This document shows positions 17,950 through 25,663 of a stretch of 64,000 nucleotides of DNA, piece after piece. Each line of letters opens with the position of its first letter. Positions within the stretch are counted from its first letter, which is position 1. The notes beneath the pieces were generated by a model. The model ran no database searches, was not told the DNA's origin, and worked only from the letters and a program-made list of their open reading frames with translations. The stretch comes from Bacteroidia bacterium (lineage in GTDB: Bacteria; Bacteroidota; Bacteroidia; Flavobacteriales; Flavobacteriaceae), in assembly GCA_030427985.1 (NCBI GenBank), contig JAUIBH010000002.1, forward strand, positions 17,423 to 81,422, written 5' to 3'. The translations under genes were made by a program, and so were the position numbers.

Positions 17950-20181
17950 ATGAAAAAATCACTTTTCAAATTTTTGCTGAGCTTTGCTGCAATGGCTTTT
18001 ATAGTCTCTTGTAGTAGTGACGATAATAACCCTGATCCAGGTCCCGTCGCTACATGTTCCGACAACATTCAAAACGGTGACGAAACCGGTGTTGACTGTG
18101 GAGGATCCTGTGGCGCTTGTGAAGAGCCTCCAGTTGAACTCTCTGGTGACGTAACTGAAGACACTGAGTTGGATGCTTCCAACGAATACACCCTAACAGG
18201 TGCCTATATTGTTAAAGCTGGTGCTTCCTTGACCATTCCTGCTGGTACCGAAATTAGAGCTTCTGGTGGAACTGCTGCTTTTATCGGTGTTGAAAGAGGT
18301 GCACAAATCTTTATCAATGGTACAGCTGCTGCTCCTGTTATTATGACTTCTGATGCTTCCAGTCCTGCTCCAGGTGACTGGGGTGGATTGGTAATCGCTG
18401 GTGATGCGCCAACCAACAAAGGAGAAGATGTGCTTTCTGAAGTAGGTGACCTTACTTACGGTGGTTCAACTGCTGATGACGATTCTGGTTCCATTACCTA
18501 CCTACGAGTAGAGTACACTGGTGCCACGTTCTCCAACGACAAAGAGTTCAACGGAGTTTCCTTGTTCGGTGTTGGTTCTGGTACTACTTTCGAGTATGTT
18601 CAGTCCTACAACGGTGGTGATGATGGTATTGAGTTCTTCGGAGGAACTGTAAGTGGTAACTACTTGGTATCTATTGGAAGTGGTGATGATTCCATCGACT
18701 TTGCTGACGGATGGACCGGAACGGGTAGCAACTGGTATATTGCCGGTGGTGCCAAAGCTGGTATTGAAGGCTCCAACAACGGAGACAATGGTGATGCCAC
18801 TCCTGTTACTACTACTACTTTAAGCAATATCACTGTGGTTGGCCCAGTTACTGAAGGTGCCCTTTTCTTTAAAGAAGGCGGTGGTAACTTTAGCATTGAC
18901 AACTTCTACGCCTCTGGAGTAGATCTAGGAGTTAAAGTTACCGATACTGATGCTCCTGCTGGAGTTCGTATAGAAGGTGGTGATTTGACTATCACCAACA
19001 TTCAGTTTGCTGATACTGAAGCTGGCTTCGCAGTAACAGATTACGCTGGTATGAACCAGGCATTCTATACTGAAGGTATCGCCACAGGTGCTGGTAATGG
19101 TGCTGCTTCTCCTGATTGGGCTTCTGGTTGGACCACAGGTCTAGACAATAGCGGCTCTACAACTGAAAATTTGGCCGGTGAAGTAACTGGTGATGTGGAA
19201 TTGGATGCTTCTATTGAATATTTCTTAACTAGCGGATTTATCGTAAAAGAAGGTGGTTCCTTGACCATCCCTGCTGGTACCGTAATCAAAGCTTCTGGTG
19301 GAACTGCTGCTTTCATCGGTGTTGAAAGAGGTGCGCAAATCTTTATCAATGGTACTTCTGATGCTCCTGTTGTTATGACTTCTTCTAGTGAAACTCCTGC
19401 TCAAGGTGACTGGGGTGGATTGGTCATCGCGGGTGATGCTCCAACCAACAAAGGTGTGGATGTAACTACGGAGGTAGGTGATCTTACCTATGGTGGTGCT
19501 ACTGCTGATGATGATTCTGGTTCTATCACTTACCTTAGAGTAGAATACACTGGTGCCACGTTCTCCAACGACAAAGAGTTCAACGGAGTTTCCTTGTTCG
19601 GTGTTGGTTCTGGTACTACTTTCGAGTATGTTCAATCTTACAACGGTGGTGATGATGGTATCGAGTTCTTCGGAGGTACGGTAGACGGAAATTACTTAGT
19701 ATCTATTGGCAGTGGAGACGACTCCATCGACTTTGCTGACGGATGGAACGGTAACGGTAGCAACTGGTATATTGCCGGTGGTGCCAAAGCTGGTATTGAA
19801 GGTTCCAATAACGGTGATGACGGTGATGCCACTCCGGTGACCACTACTACGTTGAGCAACATTACTGTAGTTGGTCCTGTTACTGAAGGTGCCTTATTCT
19901 TTAAAGAAGGAGGCGGTAACTTTACCATTACCAACTTCTACACCAGTGGTGTTGATTTAGGAATCAATGTAACTGGAACTGATGCCGAAGCTGCTGTTCG
20001 TATTGAAGCTGATGCTTTGTCCATTGATCCAATTCAATTTGATGCTCCTGCAATGGGCTTCTTGAACACCAACTATGCTGGATTGAACTTGGATTTCTTT
20101 GTTGTAGGTGACAATACAGGTGCCGGTGCCGGTGCTGCGCAACCCGATTGGGCCGCAGATTGGACCGTAGGTATCGAGTAG
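17950..20181 (+). CDS. Surface lipoprotein with two 344-residue tandem repeats
   Basis: The 743 residues start with a lipoprotein signal ending VSC (Cys21); SSDDNN follows, an acidic stretch like the flavobacterial surface-export signal. A short Cys-rich segment (NGDETGVDCGGSCGAC, about 42-57) comes next. Two repeats begin at Leu64 and Leu408, exactly 1032 bases apart, each rich in Gly, Asn and Asp with many short strands (AGASLTIPAGT, SGSITYLRVEYTGATFSND), consistent with a beta-helix or repeat-rich beta fold. Repeat centres are almost identical in DNA. It probably forms an outer-membrane complex with the receptor 57 bases upstream, in place of a SusD-like protein. I do not know its ligand. 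Confidence 0.85.
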   Translation: MKKSLFKFLLSFAAMAFIVSCSSDDNNPDPGPVATCSDNIQNGDETGVDCGGSCGACEEPPVELSGDVTEDTELDASNEYTLTGAYIVKAGASLTIPAGTEIRASGGTAAFIGVERGAQIFINGTAAAPVIMTSDASSPAPGDWGGLVIAGDAPTNKGEDVLSEVGDLTYGGSTADDDSGSITYLRVEYTGATFSNDKEFNGVSLFGVGSGTTFEYVQSYNGGDDGIEFFGGTVSGNYLVSIGSGDDSIDFADGWTGTGSNWYIAGGAKAGIEGSNNGDNGDATPVTTTTLSNITVVGPVTEGALFFKEGGGNFSIDNFYASGVDLGVKVTDTDAPAGVRIEGGDLTITNIQFADTEAGFAVTDYAGMNQAFYTEGIATGAGNGAASPDWASGWTTGLDNSGSTTENLAGEVTGDVELDASIEYFLTSGFIVKEGGSLTIPAGTVIKASGGTAAFIGVERGAQIFINGTSDAPVVMTSSSETPAQGDWGGLVIAGDAPTNKGVDVTTEVGDLTYGGATADDDSGSITYLRVEYTGATFSNDKEFNGVSLFGVGSGTTFEYVQSYNGGDDGIEFFGGTVDGNYLVSIGSGDDSIDFADGWNGNGSNWYIAGGAKAGIEGSNNGDDGDATPVTTTTLSNITVVGPVTEGALFFKEGGGNFTITNFYTSGVDLGINVTGTDAEAAVRIEADALSIDPIQFDAPAMGFLNTNYAGLNLDFFVVGDNTGAGAGAAQPDWAADWTVGIE
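18139..20178 (+). repeat. Internal tandem duplication, two units of about 1032 bp
   Basis: Unit 1 starts at 18139 and unit 2 at 19171. The offset is 1032 bases throughout, with no indel that I can see in the centre. A stretch of about 95 bases around 18511 and 19543 differs at only a few positions, including synonymous sites, while the unit ends have drifted further. That pattern suggests recent duplication or gene conversion of the core. Confidence 0.8.
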
Positions 20182-20214
20182 AAATCGAAAGAATTACGCG
20201 ATAGTAAATTAAAG

Positions 20215-20242
20215 AGCTCCCGATAATTCGGGGGCTTTTTTA
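20215..20242 (+). terminator. Rho-independent terminator after the duplicated lipoprotein gene
   Basis: AGCTCCCGA, loop TAAT, TCGGGGGCT, then a run of T. One G-T pair in a 9-bp stem. It separates the receptor-lipoprotein operon from the small sorting-domain genes. Confidence 0.85.
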
Positions 20243-20303
20243 ATTATTCGTCAATTCAAACTGCCTTTTCGTCAAACTGCACACCATCACTTTCATATTT
20301 TTA

Positions 20304-20311
20304 TATCTTTG
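20304..20311 (+). promoter_or_regulatory. -7 promoter box for the first sorting-domain gene
   Basis: TATCTTTG matches TAnnTTTG and lies 27 bases before the ATG at 20339 and 62 bases after the upstream terminator, so this small gene has its own promoter. No -33 TTG is seen. Confidence 0.5.
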
Positions 20312-20338
20312 TGGCATAGCCTTTGTTATCAATACCTT

Positions 20339-20647
20339 ATGAAGCACTTTTACCTTGTCATTTTCTTTTTTGTCTGTGCCCTTGGTTTTTCGCAAGAAAG
20401 TACCTCTAGCTCAGATATTGACGGGTTTAAGTTGTATCCCAACCCCGTTACGCAAGGCAAGGTTTTTATTGAAACCACCGATAATGCCCCCAAACAAATT
20501 CTCATTTTTGATGTTTTGGGCACACAAGTCCTTAAAACCACCATTTTGGGCAAGGAACTCAACCTCTCCCGTTTGGACAAAGGCGTCTATATTCTTAGGG
20601 TTTTTGAAGCTAATAAAGTGGCCACTAGAAAGCTTATTGTCAAGTAG
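20339..20647 (+). CDS. Small secreted protein: signal peptide plus type IX sorting domain only
   Basis: From the ATG at 20339 (a longer frame to 20309 buries the signal peptide and overlaps the -7 box) there are 102 residues. MKHFYLVIFFFVCALGFSQ is a signal peptide, and almost all the rest is a type A T9SS C-terminal sorting domain: FKLYPNPV, ILIFDVLGTQV, LDKGVYILRV and the basic end TRKLIVK. There is no cargo domain. Normally this domain steers a larger protein through the type IX machinery and is cut off. A second protein of the same design follows at 20793. Confidence 0.85.
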   Translation: MKHFYLVIFFFVCALGFSQESTSSSDIDGFKLYPNPVTQGKVFIETTDNAPKQILIFDVLGTQVLKTTILGKELNLSRLDKGVYILRVFEANKVATRKLIVK

Positions 20648-20792
20648 TTTGCCCTTTTTAGGCCTTTCTTCCACACCATAAACCACACTTTTCCCACTTT
20701 TACCTACATATTTTTCTATTTCACAACATTTTATAGTCCCTGAGCAAAGGTTAGTCTATTTTTACCATGCACATGATCCCAAATCAGCTTAC

Positions 20793-21116
20793 ATGAAGAA
20801 ATTCTACTTTGTTCTTATTATGGCTTTACCTCTTTTATCTTATGGTCAAGAGTTGGTCAGTGTAAATACTGAACCTGTACAAGAGCTAAAGGGTTTTAAA
20901 ATGTACCCTAATCCTGCTTATGGTGAGGAAATCTATATCACCACCGAAACCAATGGCAATAAACAAATCAAAATCTATGACGTTTTTGGGGAAGTGGTTC
21001 TAACGGATAGAATCTCAACCAATACCTTAGATATTTCTAGATTGGTCCCCGGGGTCTATGTGCTCCAAGTTACCGAACAAAAAAAGACCATGACCCGAAA
21101 ACTGGTCGTCAAATAA
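20793..21116 (+). CDS. Second small protein: signal peptide plus type IX sorting domain only
   Basis: The 107 residues repeat the plan of the gene at 20339: signal peptide (MKKFYFVLIMALPLLSYGQ), a linker of about 15 residues, then a type A sorting domain with FKMYPNPAYGEEIYI, IKIYDVFGEVVL, LVPGVYVLQV and MTRKLVVK. The two are clearly homologous but well diverged in DNA, so the duplication is old. Possible roles are a decoy or regulator of the sortase, a surface peptide anchored like other T9SS substrates, or a remnant of a lost cargo protein. A strong terminator follows at 21132. Confidence 0.85.
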   Translation: MKKFYFVLIMALPLLSYGQELVSVNTEPVQELKGFKMYPNPAYGEEIYITTETNGNKQIKIYDVFGEVVLTDRISTNTLDISRLVPGVYVLQVTEQKKTMTRKLVVK

Positions 21117-21131
21117 CAACCATGATGTTTT

Positions 21132-21162
21132 AAAAAGTCCTTCTGCAGAAGGACTTTTTTTT
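21132..21162. terminator. Strong palindromic terminator
   Basis: AAAAAGTCCTTCTGCAGAAGGACTTTTT is an essentially perfect inverted repeat followed by further T. It closes the PhoBR-linked surface region and lies just before the LuxE-like gene. Confidence 0.9.
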
Positions 21163-21180
21163 GGGTACTTTTATACCCCA

Positions 21181-22167
21181 ATGGACAGCATGGATATTCA
21201 ACGGATTTTTTCCATTTCAAATCCCAAGGAATTTGAGGAGGTAACATTACAAACCTTCCAATTCCAATACAAAAACAATCCCGTCTACAAAACCTATTGC
21301 GACCACTTGAAAAAATCACCTTCAAATGTGGCCAACACTACAGAAATTCCGTTTCTTCCCATCGAATTTTTTAAAACACAACTGATAACCTCCACCCATA
21401 AAAAGGCCGAAACCATTTTTGAAAGTAGTGGCACTACCCAAACATCGGTAAGTAAGCATTATGTTCCTTACCTCAAGATATATGAGCAAAGCTTTCTTGA
21501 AGGTTTTACCAAATTCTACGGCGCTGTTGAGGACTATTGTATCTTGGCCCTATTACCTTCTTATTTGGAACGTGAAGGTTCTTCATTGGTTTATATGGTA
21601 AATGAACTGGTTTCCCGATCCAATCATCCAGATAGCGGTTTTTATCTCTATAATTTGGAAGAGTTGCACCAAAAGCTCATCGCTTTGGAAAAAAGCCAAA
21701 CCAAAACACTATTGATCGGAGTTTCTTTTGCCCTACTGGATTTGGCTGAACTAGCTCCCATTTCGCTAAAAAATACCATCATCATGGAAACCGGAGGGAT
21801 GAAAGGCCGTCGTAAGGAACTGATTAGGGAAGAATTGCACCAAATTTTGAAAGAAAGCTTCAACTTACCCAAAATACATTCAGAGTATGGTATGACAGAG
21901 CTGCTCTCCCAAGCTTATTCCCAGGGAGATGGAATTTTTAAAACTCCACCGTGGATGAAAATCATTACGCGCGACACCGAAGACCCTCTCTCGCTTCAAT
22001 CCCATGGTAAAACTGGCGGAATCAATATCATTGACCTGGCCAACGTCTATTCTTGTTCCTTTATCGCTACCCAGGATTTAGGCAAAACCTTTTCTGACGG
22101 CTCATTTGAAATTATGGGCCGGTTTGACAATTCGGACATTAGAGGGTGTAATCTCATGGTATTTTAG
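21181..22167 (+). CDS. LuxE-type acyl-protein synthetase
   Basis: The 328 residues match the LuxE/long-chain-fatty-acid-protein ligase family: ESSGTTQTSVSKHY (about residues 80-93) is the phosphate-binding motif of adenylate-forming enzymes, and HSEYGMTELLSQAY (about 236-249) the adenylation signature. In light-emitting bacteria LuxE activates fatty acids; here no lux genes exist, so the substrate is unknown and may belong to cell-wall or polyketide-type chemistry. A second ATG lies 3 codons in. A -7-like TACTTTTA ends 7 bases before the start, so the transcript could be leaderless. Confidence 0.82.
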   Translation: MDSMDIQRIFSISNPKEFEEVTLQTFQFQYKNNPVYKTYCDHLKKSPSNVANTTEIPFLPIEFFKTQLITSTHKKAETIFESSGTTQTSVSKHYVPYLKIYEQSFLEGFTKFYGAVEDYCILALLPSYLEREGSSLVYMVNELVSRSNHPDSGFYLYNLEELHQKLIALEKSQTKTLLIGVSFALLDLAELAPISLKNTIIMETGGMKGRRKELIREELHQILKESFNLPKIHSEYGMTELLSQAYSQGDGIFKTPPWMKIITRDTEDPLSLQSHGKTGGINIIDLANVYSCSFIATQDLGKTFSDGSFEIMGRFDNSDIRGCNLMVF

Positions 22168-22283
22168 CCAAAAATCATCGGATTCTTTCCATTTGCACAA
22201 TTAAATGGCCCTGTTATCATAGGTAATCATAACAATAAGTAGACTTATCCGTATTTTCATTGGATAACCAAACAAACATAAAT

Positions 22284-22829
22284 ATGGATAGAAATGCATT
22301 TCTAAAACGAGGAGCTCTGTCGGCAGCGGCTTTGGCTTCGTTACCGGCATTTGCCCATTTTTCGCCAAAAAGTGAAAAAGATGGCAAAACGCTTAATCCT
22401 AAAATCGTTCGAGATGGAGAAGGTAGAAAAGTAAATGTCATTGGTGATCAGCAAACCTTCAAATTAACAAGTGAAGATACCAACGGCCTTTTTACACTAA
22501 TTGAGGAAGTCAATCCGCCTGGAACCATGATTCCGCCCCATGTACACACCAACGAGGATGAAATCTTTAAAGTATTGGAAGGAGAACTCGAGGTAACTGT
22601 CGGTGAGGAAACCACTATTTTAAAAGCGGGTGATCTGGCCTTTGCCCCCAGGAATGTGCCCCATACTTGGAAAGTGGTTGGTGATCAAGATTGCAAAACC
22701 ATTTTGAGCGTTTTCCCCGCAGGTCTGGAGAACATGTTCGCCGAATTGGGAGAACTCCCTCCGGGACCACCAGACTTTCCAAAAGTGGCCGAAATTTGTG
22801 GTCGATATGGAATTACTTTTATCTCATAA
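22284..22829 (+). CDS. Exported cupin-domain protein
   Basis: From the ATG at 22284 there are 181 residues; an ATG 8 codons upstream is the alternative. The start MDRNAFLKRGALSAAALASL resembles a Tat signal (R-N-x-F-L-K with Asn for the second Arg). The cupin motifs are complete: PPHVHTNEDEIFKVLEG gives His, His and Glu metal ligands (first motif), and GDLAFAPRNVPHTWK the fourth, His. Small single cupins include quercetinase-like dioxygenases and isomerases; the reaction here is unknown. A terminator follows 2 bases after the stop. Confidence 0.85.
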   Translation: MDRNAFLKRGALSAAALASLPAFAHFSPKSEKDGKTLNPKIVRDGEGRKVNVIGDQQTFKLTSEDTNGLFTLIEEVNPPGTMIPPHVHTNEDEIFKVLEGELEVTVGEETTILKAGDLAFAPRNVPHTWKVVGDQDCKTILSVFPAGLENMFAELGELPPGPPDFPKVAEICGRYGITFIS

Positions 22830-22833
22830 AAAA

Positions 22834-22862
22834 AAAAGCCATCTTAAAAAGATGGCTTTTTT
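22834..22862. terminator. Bidirectional terminator between cupin gene and tyrS
   Basis: AAAAGCCATCTT, loop AAA, AAGATGGCTTTT, with A and T runs on both sides. It serves both convergent genes. Confidence 0.9.
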
Positions 22863-22863
22863 T

Positions 22864-24159
22864 CTATTCCACAACCAAAACAAAATAGTTTTTCTTGCCC
22901 CGCTGCAGCAAAACAAACTTGTTGTTGATTAAATCGTCTTCTGTGATCAAATAATCTTCTTTAACTTTTTCCTTGTTCACCGAAATGGAATTCTGCTTTA
23001 ATTCCCTACGGGCCTCACCATTAGATCCCAAGAAATTGGTCTTTGCCGCCAAAGCCCCAATCATATCCAATCCAGGAGTCAACTCGCTTTTAGAAATTTG
23101 GGCTTGTGGCACACCCTCAAACACATCCAAAAAGGTCTTTTCGTTCAATTGTTTTAAATCAGCAGAAGTCGATTTTCCAAAAAGAATTTCACTGGCCTTT
23201 ATAGCATTTTCCAAATCCTCCTTGGAATGTACCATAGTGGTAATTTCTTCGGCCAATTTCTTTTGAAGTGTTCGTAAATGTGGTGCTTCCTTGTGCTCAG
23301 CCACCAAACTTTCAATCTCTTCTTTTCCTAGAAAAGTAAATATCTTAATGTATTTTTCCGCATCCTCATCGGAAGTGTTCAACCAATACTGGTAAAATTT
23401 ATACGGTGAGGTACGTTCGGCATCCAACCATACGTTTCCGCCCTCGGTCTTGCCAAATTTTGTCCCATCGGCCTTGGTAATTAAAGGGCAGGTCAACGCA
23501 AACCCCTTTCCGCCCCCTATCCTACGGATAAGCTCGGTTCCTGTGGTGATGTTTCCCCATTGGTCACTACCTCCCATTTGCAAGGTACAATCATGGTTTT
23601 GGTAGAGGTACAGAAAGTCATAGCCCTGCACTAATTGATAGGTAAATTCAGTAAAGGACATGCCTTCCTTGGCGTCCGAAGACAATCTTTTCTTCACAGA
23701 ATCCTTGGCCATCATATAGTTTACCGTAATGTGTTTCCCCACATCACGAATGAATTCCAAGAACGAAAAATCCTTCATCCAGTCATAATTGTTCACCAGA
23801 ACCGCAGCATTATCAGCATCACTTTCAAAATCCAAAAAACGGCTCAACTGCCCTTTTATAGCCTCTTGGTTGTGCCGGAGGGTCTTTTCATCCAAAAGAT
23901 TCCGTTCGGCGGATTTCCCGGAGGGATCCCCAATCATTCCCGTTGCACCACCCACCAGAGCAAACGGTTTATGCCCTGCCAATTGAAAGTGTTTCAACAT
24001 CATTACACTCACCAAGTGTCCAATATGAAGGGAATCTGCGGTAGGATCAATGCCCACATAAGCGGCACGCATCCCTTCCATAAGGTGTTCCTCGGCCCCA
24101 GGCATTACATCATGGACCATTCCCCTCCATTGCAGTTCTTGAACAAAATTCTTCGTCAT
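22864..24159 (-). CDS. tyrS: Tyrosyl-tRNA synthetase
   Basis: The 431 residues are a class I synthetase: [20 protein letters not shown] carries the HIGH motif (about residues 37-56), [14 protein letters not shown] the tyrosine site, and KFGKTEGG the KMSKS-type loop. A C-terminal S4 RNA-binding domain (SVNKEKV...) ends the protein. It charges tRNA-Tyr. It is transcribed away from the SDR gene; the minus strand reads TATATTTG at 24181-24188, a -7 box 22 bases before the start. Confidence 0.97.
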   Translation of the reverse strand: MTKNFVQELQWRGMVHDVMPGAEEHLMEGMRAAYVGIDPTADSLHIGHLVSVMMLKHFQLAGHKPFALVGGATGMIGDPSGKSAERNLLDEKTLRHNQEAIKGQLSRFLDFESDADNAAVLVNNYDWMKDFSFLEFIRDVGKHITVNYMMAKDSVKKRLSSDAKEGMSFTEFTYQLVQGYDFLYLYQNHDCTLQMGGSDQWGNITTGTELIRRIGGGKGFALTCPLITKADGTKFGKTEGGNVWLDAERTSPYKFYQYWLNTSDEDAEKYIKIFTFLGKEEIESLVAEHKEAPHLRTLQKKLAEEITTMVHSKEDLENAIKASEILFGKSTSADLKQLNEKTFLDVFEGVPQAQISKSELTPGLDMIGALAAKTNFLGSNGEARRELKQNSISVNKEKVKEDYLITEDDLINNKFVLLQRGKKNYFVLVVE

Positions 24160-24180
24160 GGTTGTCTTTTAGAATAGCTG

Positions 24181-24188
24181 CAAATATA
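24181..24188 (-). promoter_or_regulatory. -7 promoter box for tyrS
   Basis: TATATTTG on the minus strand, full match to TAnnTTTG. No -33 TTG at the expected distance. Confidence 0.5.
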
Positions 24189-24243
24189 AAATGAAGTTGG
24201 CACTTCGCTGAATAAATCCGATACAAATAGGTACTTTTATCGC

Positions 24244-25242
24244 ATGATATTGGTCACCGGAGGCACTGGATTGATTGGTTCGCACCTACTGTTCCATTTG
24301 GTTAAATATGGAGAAACAGTGAGGGCAACCTACAGAGATAGAGACACCCTTAATAAAGTTACCAAAGTTTTTGGGTACTATTCCGACAAGCCTTCAGATT
24401 TAATGGCCCGTATTGACTGGATTCAGGCCGATATCACCAACATTGGTGAACTCGAAGCTTCTTTTAAGAATGTAAACTACGTTTACCATTGTGCTGCCCT
24501 CATTTCCTTTGATCCCAAACGATACAAAGACTTAACCAAAATAAATGTAGAGGGAACGGCCAATGTGGCCAACCTCTGTTTGAAACATGGTATAAAAAAG
24601 TTATGCTATGTAAGTTCCATTGCGGCCATTGGCCCAAGTGTTAATGGAAATGTGGTAACGGAAGAAAATGAGTGGAGCGATACCCACGCATCGGTCTACG
24701 GAATTACAAAGCATGATGCGGAACTGGAAGTCTGGAGGGCCTCACAAGAGGGATTAAGCGTAGTGATTGTTAATCCAGGGGTAGTCATTGGTCCCGGGTT
24801 CTGGAAATCTGGAAGTGGTTCATTTTTTACCTATGCCGCAAAGGGCAAAAAATCCTTTATTCCCGGTGGCACTGGTTTTGTAACAGTAAATGACGTGGTT
24901 ACTGCCATGACAACCTTAATGGCATCCCATATTGCCCAAGAGCAGTTTATCATGGTCAGCCAGAATCTGACCTATGGAGAACTATTCCAAAAAATAGCTC
25001 CAAAATTGGGCGTTGCACCTCCCTCCAAAAAAATATCCTTCTGGATGCTGGAACTATTTTGGCGGTTGGATTGGTTACGAAGCAACTTACGTGGTAAAAG
25101 AAGAAGACTCACCAAAACAATGGCCAAGGGACTCTACAAACAAGAAGTCTACAGCAGCGAAAAATTGAGGAAGACCCTAGATTTTACCTTCGAGGATTTG
25201 GACGCTGCGATTGCTTTTTGCTGTGCCAAATTTAAGGAATAA
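24244..25242 (+). CDS. NAD-dependent epimerase/dehydratase (extended SDR)
   Basis: The 332 residues begin with the nucleotide-binding MILVTGGTGLIGSHLLF (GxxGxxG, residues 6-12) and contain the catalytic Y-x-x-x-K in YGITK (about 160-164) with the preceding Ser in YVSSIAAIG. It is closest to dihydroflavonol-reductase-like SDRs acting on sugar nucleotides or alcohols; the substrate is unknown. Its last 11 bases overlap the convergent DUF4296 gene. TACTTTTA at 24232-24239 ends 4 bases before the ATG, a possible leaderless promoter. Confidence 0.88.
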   Translation: MILVTGGTGLIGSHLLFHLVKYGETVRATYRDRDTLNKVTKVFGYYSDKPSDLMARIDWIQADITNIGELEASFKNVNYVYHCAALISFDPKRYKDLTKINVEGTANVANLCLKHGIKKLCYVSSIAAIGPSVNGNVVTEENEWSDTHASVYGITKHDAELEVWRASQEGLSVVIVNPGVVIGPGFWKSGSGSFFTYAAKGKKSFIPGGTGFVTVNDVVTAMTTLMASHIAQEQFIMVSQNLTYGELFQKIAPKLGVAPPSKKISFWMLELFWRLDWLRSNLRGKRRRLTKTMAKGLYKQEVYSSEKLRKTLDFTFEDLDAAIAFCCAKFKE

Positions 25243-25660
25243 CCGAATCCTTTTCTTTTTTCAACGCTTGGATGGAATCCTTTCTATGCGTCTGTGCTTT
25301 CCGAATACTATCATTTCGTTTTTTGGTCATTGCTTCCAAAGCATTTGACCGCTTTTCAAGCAGACCTTCCACATCTTCGTACATGGATTGGTATTCCAGA
25401 GGAACAGAAGCATAGTACAAATCACTTTGGGCAAACTGGACACTATCTATATCATATTTTTCGTAAAGAAACTCCATAATGTCAATTCCAGTTTTGTTGA
25501 AATCACTTGAGAATGCCGATTTGGTGGAATTCAAAAGGGCCAAATCATAGAGGATATGGGTCATTTTTTCTTTGGGAATGAGGTTTTCGGGTTCTTCCAC
25601 CACTTTTTCTCCACAAGAAAGAAACAACACTCCAAAAAAGAAAAGAACAATCTTTTTCAT
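25232..25660 (-). CDS. DUF4296 lipoprotein
   Basis: The 142 residues start with a lipoprotein signal (FGVLFLSC, Cys16) and continue with the Bacteroidota-specific DUF4296 pattern: LIPKEKMTHILYDLALL, then a helical region ending in a charged coil (KKRNDSIRKAQTHRKDSIQ). The function is unknown. It is the last gene of a minus-strand run with the polyprenol-phosphate sugar transferase and dihydroorotase; it begins 3 bases from the stop of pyrC, which indicates one transcript. Confidence 0.85.
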   Translation of the reverse strand: MKKIVLFFFGVLFLSCGEKVVEEPENLIPKEKMTHILYDLALLNSTKSAFSSDFNKTGIDIMEFLYEKYDIDSVQFAQSDLYYASVPLEYQSMYEDVEGLLEKRSNALEAMTKKRNDSIRKAQTHRKDSIQALKKEKDSVIP

Positions 25661-25663
25661 AGT

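Noticed and set aside
19225-19635. Long antisense reading frames opposite the duplicated lipoprotein and several housekeeping genes
   Set aside because: They mirror the composition of the real gene, lack start context or family motifs, and recur in both repeats.
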